DNA from: JAEYKI01 sp036679405
GTDB taxonomy: Bacteria > Bacillota > Clostridia > Christensenellales > Christensenellaceae
Assembly (NCBI GenBank): GCA_036679405.1
Contig: JAVBVZ010000004.1
Span: 248,001 to 312,000, forward strand
Direction of reading: 5' to 3'
Length of the DNA stretch: 64,000 nucleotides
A model generated the notes under the pieces. It made no database searches, had not been told where the DNA came from, and was given only the letters and a program-made list of their open reading frames with translations. The first letter of the stretch is position 1. Each line of letters opens with the position of its first letter. The position numbers and the translations under genes were made by a program. This document shows, piece after piece, positions 31,156 through 39,468 of this stretch.

Positions 31156-32895
31156 TTATCCTTTGTACTTCTCTTTTGCTTTGTAGAAAGTATGAAGTAA
31201 CCGGTGAGATAGATGCCCTCCGGGTTCTCCCAAATAATCCTTATACAGTTTCTGTATAGAAGGGTTCTCATGAGACTTGCGTATGACTTTACATTCGTCT
31301 TCGTCATACAAAGCTCTTGCGCGCAAAACCCTGGGGTCTCCAAAATTACGCACCCTTGCAGAGACCAGTGGTTGTCCCCCACCGGTTACGCAACCGCCTG
31401 GGCATGCCATTACTTCTATAAAGTCCAACTTCTTTTCGCCACGTTGTACCGCTTCTAAAAGTTTTTTTGCATTTCCCGTACCATGCACCACAGCAACATT
31501 CAATTCAAGATCTCCAATTTTTACGGTTGCTTCCTTTATCCCCGCAATACCGCGCACATCACAATACTCAATATCTTTCAGATCTTCTCCGGTCAAAACA
31601 TCAGCAACCGTCCTGAGTGCGGCTTCCATCACGCCACCGGTTACACCAAAGATATCCGCAGCACCTGTAGAATCACCCAATAATTCGTCAAAAGGTTCAT
31701 CTTTCAGATTTGCAAAATCAACATTGGCCTCCCGAAGCATACGCGCAAGCTCACGGGTAGTAATAACGGCATCTACATCAGGATATCCGGAACCGTTTTC
31801 GCCATCCCGTGTCTTTTCATATTTTTTGGCTACACAAGGCATAACTGAAACCATATAAATATCTTCCGGTTCGATCTTCATCTTTTCCGCAAAATAGGTT
31901 TTTACAATGGCGCCCAACATTTGATGCGGCGATTTACAACTGGAAAGATTGTCTATCATATCCGGAAAGAAATATTCACAATAATTGATCCATCCGGGAC
32001 TGCAGGATGTAATCATGGGAAGTTTGCCGCCTTCTTTGATACGATGAATCAATTCGGTTCCTTCTTCCATGATGGTCAGATCAGCGCCAAAATTGGTATC
32101 AAAAACCTTATCAAACCCAAGCCGCCGTAAAGAGGCAGCAAGTTTGCCGGTGGCACGCGTTCCCATAGGCAATCCAAATTCTTCGCCAATAGCCGCACGA
32201 ACGGCAGGTGCAGGCTGTACAACCACGTATTTTTTCGGATCGTGGAGCGCTTTCCATACATTTCGCACTTCACTTTTTTCGGTCAGAGCGCCAACCGGGC
32301 AAGAATTGATGCATTGCCCGCATCCTATACAAGGGACATCAACCAAAGATTTTCCAAAAACAGGCTCAATGGTTGTTTTGAATCCACGATTCACCGCACC
32401 AATCACGCCGACTTTCTGAACTTCTCCGCAAGCTTGCACGCAACGTTTACATACCACGCACTTATTCGGATTTCTAACAACCGAAACGGAAACTTCATCT
32501 AAGGGGCGCAGAAATTTTTCTCCCTCATAGCTTAGCTCGGTAATATGCATTTCCTCTGCCAGCGTCTGCAGCTCGCAGTTTTTGTTTCGAATACAGGTAA
32601 GGCATTCGCGGTCATGATTGGATAAAAGCAACTCAAGCGTTACTCTTTTGGTTTTTAAAACCTTTTCTGAATTTGTAACCACTTCCATACCTTCGGCAGC
32701 CGGCAACACGCAAGCAGCCTGAAGCACGGGGTTGCCAACAATCTCAACCAAACAGATTCTGCAGGCCCCAATCGCATTCACACCCCGCAAATAACACAGC
32801 GTCGGAATATTTATTCCTGCCATCTTTGCAGCATCCAGTACGGACGTATTGTCCGGTACAGAAACTTTCACACCATCTATCGTCAATGTTACCAT
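31156..32895 (-). CDS. hndD: [FeFe]-hydrogenase catalytic subunit of an NAD(H)-linked complex (HndD/HydA type)
   Basis: Makes or consumes H2 at the H-cluster. From the ATG at 32895 (AAAGGAG seven bases upstream; 579 residues) come a [2Fe-2S] domain (TLCYL, GACRICLVE, ACVLPA), a His-Cys3 [4Fe-4S] site (HDRECLTCIRNKNC), two [4Fe-4S] motifs (CVVCKRCVQAC and CIGCGQCINSC), and the H-cluster domain with TSCSPGW, MPCVAKKYE and EVMACPGGCVTGGGQP. The C-terminal small-subunit-like tail ends in LLHTFYKAKEKYKG. The first H-cluster motif has Ser where the classical TSCCPGW has its second Cys. With HndA and HndC it forms the electron path NADH to H2, possibly bifurcating with ferredoxin; bifurcation is not provable by sequence. 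Confidence 0.95.
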   Translation of the reverse strand: MVTLTIDGVKVSVPDNTSVLDAAKMAGINIPTLCYLRGVNAIGACRICLVEIVGNPVLQAACVLPAAEGMEVVTNSEKVLKTKRVTLELLLSNHDRECLTCIRNKNCELQTLAEEMHITELSYEGEKFLRPLDEVSVSVVRNPNKCVVCKRCVQACGEVQKVGVIGAVNRGFKTTIEPVFGKSLVDVPCIGCGQCINSCPVGALTEKSEVRNVWKALHDPKKYVVVQPAPAVRAAIGEEFGLPMGTRATGKLAASLRRLGFDKVFDTNFGADLTIMEEGTELIHRIKEGGKLPMITSCSPGWINYCEYFFPDMIDNLSSCKSPHQMLGAIVKTYFAEKMKIEPEDIYMVSVMPCVAKKYEKTRDGENGSGYPDVDAVITTRELARMLREANVDFANLKDEPFDELLGDSTGAADIFGVTGGVMEAALRTVADVLTGEDLKDIEYCDVRGIAGIKEATVKIGDLELNVAVVHGTGNAKKLLEAVQRGEKKLDFIEVMACPGGCVTGGGQPLVSARVRNFGDPRVLRARALYDEDECKVIRKSHENPSIQKLYKDYLGEPGGHLSHRLLHTFYKAKEKYKG

Positions 32896-32908
32896 AACAA
32901 AACTCCTT

Positions 32909-34699
32909 TTACCGTTTGATTGCGCCGAACTTGCATTTATCCAGGCAAGCACCGCACTTGATGCATTTTTCTTTGTCTATTTTATAAGGCTTTTTCAGTT
33001 GCCCCGAAATCGCTTCTACCGGACAGGCACGCGCACACATACTGCATCCTACGCATTTTTCCGGAATAATCTCATATGAAAGCAGCGACTGGCAATAACC
33101 TGCCGGACATCTTTTTTCTCTGATATGCGCTTCATATTCATCTCTGAAGTACTTAATGGTTGAAAGCACAGGGTTGGGGGCTGTTTTGCCTAAACCGCAA
33201 AGTGCCCCGGCCTTGATATTCTCACCAAGTTCAATTAATTTTTCAATATCGCCTTCCTGGCCTTCCCCGGCTGTGATGCGTTTTAATATCTCAAGCATAC
33301 GCTTGGTTCCAATCCGGCAGGGAGGACATTTTCCACAGGATTCGTCCACTGTAAAATCCAAAAAGAACTTTGCAACATCCACCATACAGTTATCTTCATC
33401 CATCACAATCAGCCCGCCCGAACCCATCATGGAACCGATAGCAGTCAAAGAATCATAATCAATGGGGACATCCAGCATTTCAGTAGGAATGCAGCCTCCG
33501 GACGGCCCTCCCGTCTGTGCGGCCTTGAACTTTTTACCGCCGGGGATGCCGCCGCCAATTTCATAGATGATCTCGCGCAGAGTTGTCCCCATCGGTATTT
33601 CTACCAACCCGGTATTGTTAATCTTTCCACCCAAAGCAAAAACCTTGGTGCCTTTGCTTTTTTCGGTACCCATGGAAGCGAACCATTCAGCACCTTTTAA
33701 AATAATCGGTGGAACATTTGCAAAAGTTTCTACATTGTTTATAATGGTCGGGCGCCCAAAAAGACCCCTGTTTGCCGGAAAAGGCGGTTTAGGACGCGGT
33801 TCACCGCGCCGGCCTTCAATAGATTCCAGCAAGGCGGTCTCCTCTCCGCAAACAAAGGCGCCTGCGCCCAGTCTGATTTCCAAATCAAAATTAAAATCGG
33901 TACCAAAGATTTTTTTGCCAAGCAATCCATACTCCCGTGCCTGATCAATCGCAATCTGCAGCCTTTGCACCGCAATCGGATATTCGGCACGAACATATAC
34001 ATAACCCATATCTGATCCAATCGCATAGGCTGCAATCGCCATGGCTTCAATCACCGAATGCGGATCTCCTTCCAATACCGAACGATCCATAAACGCGCCG
34101 GGGTCCCCTTCATCCGCATTGCAAACGATATATTTTTTATCACCTTTTGCAGCTGCGCCGAATTTCCATTTGGTTCCGGTTGGGAATCCACCGCCCCCAC
34201 GGCCTCGCAGGCCAGACTGAGAAATAATATCAATTACATCCTGAGGTGTTTTTTCAGTCAGACAGATGCCAAGAGCCTTGTACCCGTCAAACGCAATATA
34301 TTCATCAATATTTTCAGGGTCTATTACGCCGCAGTTGCGAAGCGCAACGCGAACCTGTTTTTTATAAAACTCAACCTGATTTAGAGAGATTTCTATATCA
34401 TGTGTTTTATCATCCCGATGAATAAGCCGTTCGACAATTCTCCCTTTAAGCAGGTGCTCCGCAACGATTTCCGGCACGTCACTCGCCTGTACGCGGCTGT
34501 AAAACGCTCCTTCCGGATATATGACCATAATAGGACCTGCCTCGCACAGCCCAAAACAACCGGTACGTACAATTTTGACTTCCTGATCGAGTCCCTGCTT
34601 TTTCAGTTCCTCCCGCATCTTTTCTATGATTTCCGCCGAACCGGAGGAAGTGCAGCCTGTTCCGCTGCAAACCAGCACGTGCGAACGATAAAAATTCAT
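32909..34699 (-). CDS. hndC: NuoF-like NADH-binding flavoprotein subunit (HndC/HydB type)
   Basis: Carries NADH oxidation for the hydrogenase complex. Residues 1-115 form a thioredoxin-like [2Fe-2S] domain (CSGTGCTSSG, RTGCFGLCEAGP). The NuoF core holds the FMN/NADH sites (GLRGRGGGGFPTGTKW, CNADEGDPGAFMDR) and a [4Fe-4S] site (ESCGKCPPCRIG). The C-terminus adds two ferredoxin motifs (CVGCSMCARACPVEAI and CIKCGACLDKCKFGAI). The length of 596 matches the HydB subunit of electron-bifurcating hydrogenases. ATG with GGAGAG upstream, 14 bases after hndB. Confidence 0.95.
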   Translation of the reverse strand: MNFYRSHVLVCSGTGCTSSGSAEIIEKMREELKKQGLDQEVKIVRTGCFGLCEAGPIMVIYPEGAFYSRVQASDVPEIVAEHLLKGRIVERLIHRDDKTHDIEISLNQVEFYKKQVRVALRNCGVIDPENIDEYIAFDGYKALGICLTEKTPQDVIDIISQSGLRGRGGGGFPTGTKWKFGAAAKGDKKYIVCNADEGDPGAFMDRSVLEGDPHSVIEAMAIAAYAIGSDMGYVYVRAEYPIAVQRLQIAIDQAREYGLLGKKIFGTDFNFDLEIRLGAGAFVCGEETALLESIEGRRGEPRPKPPFPANRGLFGRPTIINNVETFANVPPIILKGAEWFASMGTEKSKGTKVFALGGKINNTGLVEIPMGTTLREIIYEIGGGIPGGKKFKAAQTGGPSGGCIPTEMLDVPIDYDSLTAIGSMMGSGGLIVMDEDNCMVDVAKFFLDFTVDESCGKCPPCRIGTKRMLEILKRITAGEGQEGDIEKLIELGENIKAGALCGLGKTAPNPVLSTIKYFRDEYEAHIREKRCPAGYCQSLLSYEIIPEKCVGCSMCARACPVEAISGQLKKPYKIDKEKCIKCGACLDKCKFGAIKR

Positions 34700-34713
34700 T
34701 TATACTCTCCTCC

Positions 34714-35115
34714 TTACGCCCTTTTCTGTTTGTTTTGCTCTTCATCCTGCTGTTCAGCATAGCCAATTGTGTATTCCACCACTGGATTGCCGTTCACTAG
34801 ATGTTCGCTTACGATGCGTTTGACCATTTCAGGTTTCACTTTCACATAAGTAACCTTCTCCTGGCCAGGCATGTATACTTCCACCAAAGGCTCCAATCGG
34901 CAGACCCCGATGCATCCGGTTTGTCCAACCGATACATCCGTCAGCCTGCGTTTTGCGACTTCTTCCAGAAAAGCGGTTAATACCGGACGAGCGCCGGCTG
35001 CAATCCCACAGGTCGCCATCCCCACGACTACTTTTTTGTCGAACTGTTTTGTGCGCAGGTCTACTTTTTCAAGTGCGTTATTTCTGATCTTTTCAAGCTC
35101 AGCCAAAGACTTCAT
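34714..35115 (-). CDS. hndB: Thioredoxin-like [2Fe-2S] ferredoxin subunit (HndB type)
   Basis: A 133-residue protein with the Cys pattern MATCGIAAGA ... GQTGCIGVCRLEP typical of the small ferredoxin subunit between NuoE- and NuoF-like partners in Hnd complexes. It probably relays electrons within the complex. A leading coiled segment (MKSLAELEKIRNNALEKVD) and a charged tail (EQQDEEQNKQKRA) flank the fold. It starts directly after the GHKL ATPase gene, with no gap. Confidence 0.9.
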   Translation of the reverse strand: MKSLAELEKIRNNALEKVDLRTKQFDKKVVVGMATCGIAAGARPVLTAFLEEVAKRRLTDVSVGQTGCIGVCRLEPLVEVYMPGQEKVTYVKVKPEMVKRIVSEHLVNGNPVVEYTIGYAEQQDEEQNKQKRA

Positions 35116-35667
35116 TTAAAACCTACCTCCAAATATTTCATCAATACCCTCACTTAGGTATTCAATTAACCATAATGATACTTCAGGCGTGCTCAATGGC
35201 ACTCCTCCCAGTGTTTCTTTTACCTGTGCCATATCACAGGTAAATTTGCTGTCGTCCCGGCAAACCTCAAAAACAAAATCAATCTTTGGATTTGAGAGTG
35301 CAAGGCTGGAAAATGTATCCGCAAGATTCCCAAGTGGCGGACGATCTATATGCCCAAGAACATAAACCGCATGCACAACAGTACCTTTGCCCGGTTTGGA
35401 ATCAATTTGAAAGCTTCCCCCCGCGGCTTCAGCCCCTGCTTTAAAAAGTGGAATCCCCATCCCGATCTTACGGGTGGTCCGTGTCGTTGTAAATGGGCTG
35501 GTCACGCATGCAAGCATCTGTTCATCCATTCCCGTCCCATTGTCATTAACCGTTACCGACAACGTTTTCCTCTGTTCATCCACCCGAACCGAAACCGTAA
35601 TGCGGTTTGCCCCCGCCGTAATAGAATTCTCTACAATGTCCATAATGTGCAGCGAAATTTCCTGCAT
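35116..35667 (-). CDS. GHKL ATPase (histidine-kinase-like, no phosphoacceptor domain) in the hydrogenase operon
   Basis: The first 110 residues are a HATPase domain: N box IVENSITAGANRI, G1 box DNGTGMDEQ, F-box region CVTSPFTTTRTTRKIG and G2 box IGMGIPLF. There is no His phosphoacceptor or sensor domain. The following 70 residues have no motif I recognise. Such genes regularly stand between the NuoE-like and 2Fe-2S genes of clostridial hydrogenase operons; the role is unknown, with regulation or assembly as options. It follows hndA by one base. Confidence 0.85.
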   Translation of the reverse strand: MQEISLHIMDIVENSITAGANRITVSVRVDEQRKTLSVTVNDNGTGMDEQMLACVTSPFTTTRTTRKIGMGIPLFKAGAEAAGGSFQIDSKPGKGTVVHAVYVLGHIDRPPLGNLADTFSSLALSNPKIDFVFEVCRDDSKFTCDMAQVKETLGGVPLSTPEVSLWLIEYLSEGIDEIFGGRF

Positions 35668-35668
35668 A

Positions 35669-36145
35669 TCAATCCTTATATTTATTTAGTATGCCCGGAA
35701 TATCATCCGGCTTGAGACGCCCGTAAACCTGATCGTCAATCATAATGACCGGCGCGAGACCGCAGCATCCCAGACAACGCGTTGCTTCAAGGGTAAAAAG
35801 TCCGTCCGGAGTCGTATAACCCGGCGGCGTATGCAACTCTTCGGCCAAGCGGTTTAATACGGGTTCGGCATTTTTGACATAGCAGGCTGTTCCCATACAA
35901 ACACCAATCACATGCTTTCCTTTCGGCTCCAAAGAAAACTGCGAATAAAATGTTGCCACTCCGTAAATGTCGCACATAGGGATATTCATTTCTTCTGAGA
36001 TATACTTTTGTACATCAAAAGGTAATGCCCCAAAAAGGTCCTGCGCGCGCTGCATAATCGGCATAAGCGGACCAGGCTTATCCTTATTATCACGGATAAA
36101 CTTAGTAAGCGCGTCAAATTTCTCTTTTTTTTCTTCTGGCTTCAA
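35669..36145 (-). CDS. hndA: NuoE-like [2Fe-2S] subunit (HndA/HydC type)
   Basis: Residues 1-70 are a helical bundle (LMPIMQRAQDLFGALPFDVQ), residues 75-158 a thioredoxin-like domain with the four cluster cysteines in CMGTACYVKN and TRCLGCCGLAP. It passes electrons from the NuoF-like flavoprotein. The frame starts at TTG nine bases after AGGAGG; no ATG is suitably placed. It is the first gene of the catalytic half of the hydrogenase region and lies right behind the Rex-controlled promoter. Confidence 0.93.
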   Translation of the reverse strand: MKPEEKKEKFDALTKFIRDNKDKPGPLMPIMQRAQDLFGALPFDVQKYISEEMNIPMCDIYGVATFYSQFSLEPKGKHVIGVCMGTACYVKNAEPVLNRLAEELHTPPGYTTPDGLFTLEATRCLGCCGLAPVIMIDDQVYGRLKPDDIPGILNKYKD

Positions 36146-36166
36146 CTTTTGTCCCCTCCTAAATTT

Positions 36167-36197
36167 ATTATAAACAATTTTGTTAAATTTTTAACAA
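36167..36197 (-). promoter_or_regulatory. hnd promoter with perfect Rex operator
   Basis: TTGTTAA, four bases, TTAACAA at 36180-36197 is an exact match to the Rex consensus. It covers the -35 region and spacer of a promoter whose TATAAT is at 36167-36172, so binding would block RNA polymerase. Rex lets go when NADH is high, which would switch on H2 production from NADH. Confidence 0.9.
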
Positions 36198-36258
36198 TCA
36201 ATTTCCAAAGTACATTTTATCATAAAGCTAATTAAATTGCACTACTTTTTTAAATATT

Positions 36259-36276
36259 TTGTTAAAATTATATCAA
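36259..36276 (-). promoter_or_regulatory. Second, weaker Rex-like site
   Basis: TTGTTAA, AATT, ATATCAA keeps one perfect half and five of seven bases of the other; 79 bases from the main site, near the end of the PHP gene. Confidence 0.4.
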
Positions 36277-36289
36277 TAATAAGAATTTA

Positions 36290-36982
36290 TCAAAACAGGG
36301 CGTTAAAAATTGAAAAAACAGACTTGTTATTTACTAAAATTGTGTGTTCTTTTTCGGAAATATCTTCTAAAAAATGAGCATCGGAAGAATTTAAAACATG
36401 ATACCGATAAAGGTCTACTCCTTCGGCTTCCTTTCCGGGCATAACCTCCAATGTTTTAAAATTAATGTCCGGAGGCAAAAAGCCTAAATTATTAAGCAGG
36501 GAATTTGCCTCCCTATTGATATGTGCGGGCACTGCACACCCGCCATATTCGGCAATCATGCGTACAGATTCTTCAAGAGAAAACGGAAGCGCAGAAATCA
36601 ATAATTTATCCATTTTGCCTTTCACTCTGTCTTTTGAATCCATGATGATCTGACTCCCAAAATAGTCTTCATTATTCTTCACATCAGGTAACGCATCATA
36701 TACCATATCTCCAAAGTCGCAGGCCTGGCGCACTTCATTAAAATAAGCAAGCAAGTGTACCTCTTCAGCAGTATTGACTTCCAATCCCGGCAAAAAAAGA
36801 ACGCCCGTTTTTTGGGCGACCTCGGCCACAGCTTCTAAATTGGCAGCGCAATTATGATCACATACCGAAATAGCATCCAGACCTTTCAGGCGGGCCATGT
36901 TAACAATATTATTGGGGGTCATGTCTTCGCTCGCACAAGGGGACAACGTTGAATGAATATGGAAATCGTAATAAAGCTGCAT
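36290..36982 (-). CDS. PHP-domain phosphoesterase in the hydrogenase signalling cluster
   Basis: A 230-residue PHP protein with the metal-binding motifs DFHIHSTLSPC, SVCDHNC, PGLEVNTAEEVHLLAYF, VPAHINREA and NSSDAHFLEDI. PHP enzymes hydrolyse phosphate esters or phosphodiesters with two or three metal ions. The ATG at 36982 overlaps the TGA of the DRTGG gene by one base (TGATG). It is the last gene of the upstream half of the hydrogenase region. The substrate is unknown; position suggests a phosphorylated protein or signalling nucleotide, which is a guess. Confidence 0.88.
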   Translation of the reverse strand: MQLYYDFHIHSTLSPCASEDMTPNNIVNMARLKGLDAISVCDHNCAANLEAVAEVAQKTGVLFLPGLEVNTAEEVHLLAYFNEVRQACDFGDMVYDALPDVKNNEDYFGSQIIMDSKDRVKGKMDKLLISALPFSLEESVRMIAEYGGCAVPAHINREANSLLNNLGFLPPDINFKTLEVMPGKEAEGVDLYRYHVLNSSDAHFLEDISEKEHTILVNNKSVFSIFNALF

Positions 36983-37326
36983 CACTTTTCCCCAATACCC
37001 AAGTTGGCAAGACCGCAGCAGATTCCGTATCCCGTTTTATCTGACGAAAATATAGTGATCTCCTCTTCTTTTGCTTTTTTAATTGTCTCTTCCGGCACCT
37101 TAATACCTTCCGGAATGATTACACAGGCAAAACCATGCAGGGAAGCAATCGCAAGTACGTTCACATGCGTCTGCACAGTCACCCACGCCATATTTTCCTG
37201 GCCATGCGCCATTACCCAGCTCAGAAGGTCGCATACATAGGCGCTTGTAACCGGCCTATCGGCATTAAAATTTTCCGTCAAAAGAGATAACTGAAGTTTT
37301 TCTTTCAAATCATTTAAAGTGGCCAT
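36982..37326 (-). CDS. DRTGG-domain protein 1
   Basis: A 114-residue protein with the DRTGG-like fold: VTSAYVCDLLSWVMAHGQ, TVQTHVNVLAIASLHGFACV, IIPEGIKVPEETIKKA and ITIFSSDKTGYGICCGL. DRTGG domains occur in phosphotransacetylase-like and regulatory proteins and may bind nucleotides. A second such gene lies at 39103. The neighbours are the HydS-like hydrogenase upstream and the PHP gene downstream, with one-base overlap. No catalytic residues can be named. Confidence 0.8.
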   Translation of the reverse strand: MATLNDLKEKLQLSLLTENFNADRPVTSAYVCDLLSWVMAHGQENMAWVTVQTHVNVLAIASLHGFACVIIPEGIKVPEETIKKAKEEEITIFSSDKTGYGICCGLANLGIGEK

Positions 37327-37341
37327 AAAATCACATCCTAT

Positions 37342-38658
37342 CTATTCATCATCTTCCGTATTCTCTTTGCTCGCCAATCCGACCATTTCTTCCGCCAAAT
37401 GACGAACCTTTTCACGCATAATAAATATACAGTCCATCTCACTTGCATTGCCACGCACAATATCCTCGGCCAATGCGCGGCAGCTGGGAGCGCCGCAGGA
37501 CCCGCAATCCATTCCCGGCAAACGTGCCAGCAATTCCTCTATTTTTTCCATTTTTTGCATAGCAACCAAGCGATCGCTGTCCAACTGGAGCACTTCAAGC
37601 GGCACAAGTTCCCTGTCAACATCCGCTACGCCCTGCGCAACATATGTTTCAATTCTTTCCCGATCCAACAAATCTGTTTGCATGGTATCGCAAATAGTTT
37701 TGATACGGGTATGCGCTACAAAATTACTTTCAAATACCAACGGCCCGCCAACGCAACCGCCTGTACAGGCCAGACCCTCAAAAAAATCCAATGAGGAAAG
37801 CTTGTTGTTTTCAATATCTTCCAACGCACGAATCACATTTGCAATCCCATCCACCGCCAGTGAATTCACGGCACCCGAAGCCGCACACTCTCCTCCGGAA
37901 TTTGCCCATCCTATTCCCTTTGCCGAAGCCATCTCCTCTTTATCTTTAAAAGTAACAGACGCCGGAACTTTAAGCTGACCGGTCAACAATCCATATACTT
38001 CTAAAATAGAAATCGCACCGTCAACCGAACTTTTTTCTTTTCCCAAAGGTGATTTGATAGCCGTCATTTTTGCCGGACAAGGCGTAATAAAGTAAGCCCC
38101 CACATCAGAAATAGATACGCTGTGTTTTTTTGCAAACTCTTCCTTTGCAATCTTAGCCGCTACTTCTACCGGCGCATCCACATCAATAACATTCTCCAAA
38201 AGTTCAGGAAAACGAACTTGGATCAGTCGCAATACAGCTGGACACGCAGAAGAAATCAGTGGCTTTTTATGTTCTTTTTCAAGCCGCTTTTCAACTGCTT
38301 TTGATACAATTTCAGCGCCTCTCGCAACTTCATACACATCGTCAAAACCCATCAATTTCAAGCCTGCCAGTACCCGGTCAACTTTTTGAAGCCCCGTAAA
38401 CTGCGCGTAAAGCGTGGGAGCAGGCAGCGCAATTTTATATTTAAATTTACTGATACTGGAAAGGTTATCCGTCAAGGCATATTTCGCATGATACGGACAA
38501 ACACGTATGCATTCCCCGCAATCAATACACCGCTCATCGATAATTTTCGCCTTCTCTTTCTGCACACGTATCGCCTCGGTTGGACAGCGCTTAATACAAT
38601 TCGTACAACCTTTGCATTTGTCCTTTTCCAGTCGGACTGAGTGAAAATACTTCCCCAT
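37342..38658 (-). CDS. HydS-like [FeFe]-hydrogenase (putative sensor) with C-terminal [4Fe-4S] domain
   Basis: Residues 1-60 carry two ferredoxin motifs (CKGCTNCIKRCPTEAI, CIDCGECIRVCPYHA), residues about 75-370 the H-cluster domain, and residues about 395-420 a PF04060-type cluster (CGSCGAPSCRALAEDI). H-cluster motifs are changed compared with HndD: SSACPAV instead of TSCCPGW (Ala in place of the proton-relay Cys), TPCPAKMTAI, and EGLACTGGCVGGPL. These changes are typical of slow, presumably sensory hydrogenases of the HydS/HfsB group. Those usually have a PAS domain at the C-terminus; here the chain stops after the cluster domain. A role as H2 or redox sensor is an inference from the motifs and neighbours. 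Confidence 0.9.
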   Translation of the reverse strand: MGKYFHSVRLEKDKCKGCTNCIKRCPTEAIRVQKEKAKIIDERCIDCGECIRVCPYHAKYALTDNLSSISKFKYKIALPAPTLYAQFTGLQKVDRVLAGLKLMGFDDVYEVARGAEIVSKAVEKRLEKEHKKPLISSACPAVLRLIQVRFPELLENVIDVDAPVEVAAKIAKEEFAKKHSVSISDVGAYFITPCPAKMTAIKSPLGKEKSSVDGAISILEVYGLLTGQLKVPASVTFKDKEEMASAKGIGWANSGGECAASGAVNSLAVDGIANVIRALEDIENNKLSSLDFFEGLACTGGCVGGPLVFESNFVAHTRIKTICDTMQTDLLDRERIETYVAQGVADVDRELVPLEVLQLDSDRLVAMQKMEKIEELLARLPGMDCGSCGAPSCRALAEDIVRGNASEMDCIFIMREKVRHLAEEMVGLASKENTEDDE

Positions 38659-38687
38659 TACAAAACCTCTTTTATCCTTTAAAACAT

Positions 38688-39110
38688 CTATATTTTAAAC
38701 ATCATCTGTATCGACGTTCCTTCGGGAGAAGACGCTACCACCATACTGTCCGCATTTTTGTTCATATTCGGCAGCCCCATCCCTGCACCAAAGCCCATAT
38801 TACGTATATCCTCGGAGGCGGTAGAATACCCCTCCTGCATAGCCAAATCCACATCATTAATGCCCGGGCCGGTGTCTTCACAGTCCACAATAATATTTTC
38901 CGGATAAATGTTCAGCGTCATAGTGCCGCCATAACTATGGATAATCATATTGATTTCCGCCTCATAAGCTGCAATCGCAATCCGGCGAATCACTACCGCG
39001 TTGATACCGATTTGTTTCAATTTTCTTTTAAACTGTGTAGACACTTCTCCTGCAGAAGTAAAATCATCTTTTTTCACATCAAAACAAATGGAATAATTTG
39101 GATTATCCAT
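38688..39110 (-). CDS. SpoIIAB/RsbW-like ATP-binding protein
   Basis: A 140-residue HATPase of the anti-sigma/serine-kinase type: N box IAAYEAEINMIIHSYGG, G1 box CEDTGPGINDVD and G2 box GFGAGMGLPNMNK. The ATG at 39110 lies inside the end of the upstream DRTGG gene (eight-base overlap), and MDNPNYSICF matches the usual short N-terminus. A longer frame to 39260 lies wholly within that gene and is not used. With the HydS-like and DRTGG genes it may form a phosphorylation switch; no anti-anti-sigma partner is visible in the window. Confidence 0.87.
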   Translation of the reverse strand: MDNPNYSICFDVKKDDFTSAGEVSTQFKRKLKQIGINAVVIRRIAIAAYEAEINMIIHSYGGTMTLNIYPENIIVDCEDTGPGINDVDLAMQEGYSTASEDIRNMGFGAGMGLPNMNKNADSMVVASSPEGTSIQMMFKI

Positions 39111-39468
39111 GGATTCTTTCTCCCCGCATACCGCCAGCAATTCCATTTGTATAAAGAACACCACAAGCGGTGAACATAGGCAGTTCGGTAGACAGCAAGA
39201 CCATCCCCATATCCTTTGCCATCTGTATAATTTCGGCGGGCGGTATTTTTCCCCGAACAAAAATCACGCACTGTATGTCCAGAATCTCTGCCGTTTTTAT
39301 GACATGGTTGTTGGTAAGCCCGGTAAGCAAAACAGCATCATGTTTGGTAAAGGCCAATACCTCGCTCATCATATCCGAGCCGCAGGCACAATGTATTTCC
39401 GTATCCAGTTTGTCTTTTCCGCACAAAACAACCGAATCCAAAAGCCTGCCTATTTCACGTATTTTCAA
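39103..39468 (-). CDS. DRTGG-domain protein 2
   Basis: A 121-residue protein (MKIREIGRLLDSVVLCG, CACGSDMMSEVLAFTKHD, LLTGLTNNHVIKTAEILDI, IFVRGKIPPAEII) of the same fold as the gene at 36982. It is the first gene of the signalling half of the hydrogenase region. The only possible start is TTG at 39468, since a stop lies just upstream in frame; the TTG overlaps the TGA of a 41-codon frame (39465-39590) which might couple its translation. Confidence 0.8.
   Translation of the reverse strand: MKIREIGRLLDSVVLCGKDKLDTEIHCACGSDMMSEVLAFTKHDAVLLTGLTNNHVIKTAEILDIQCVIFVRGKIPPAEIIQMAKDMGMVLLSTELPMFTACGVLYTNGIAGGMRGERIHG

Noticed and set aside
39111..39260. Longer N-terminus for the SpoIIAB-like ATPase
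   Set aside because: The extra 50 codons lie entirely within the DRTGG gene in another frame and do not look like protein of this family.
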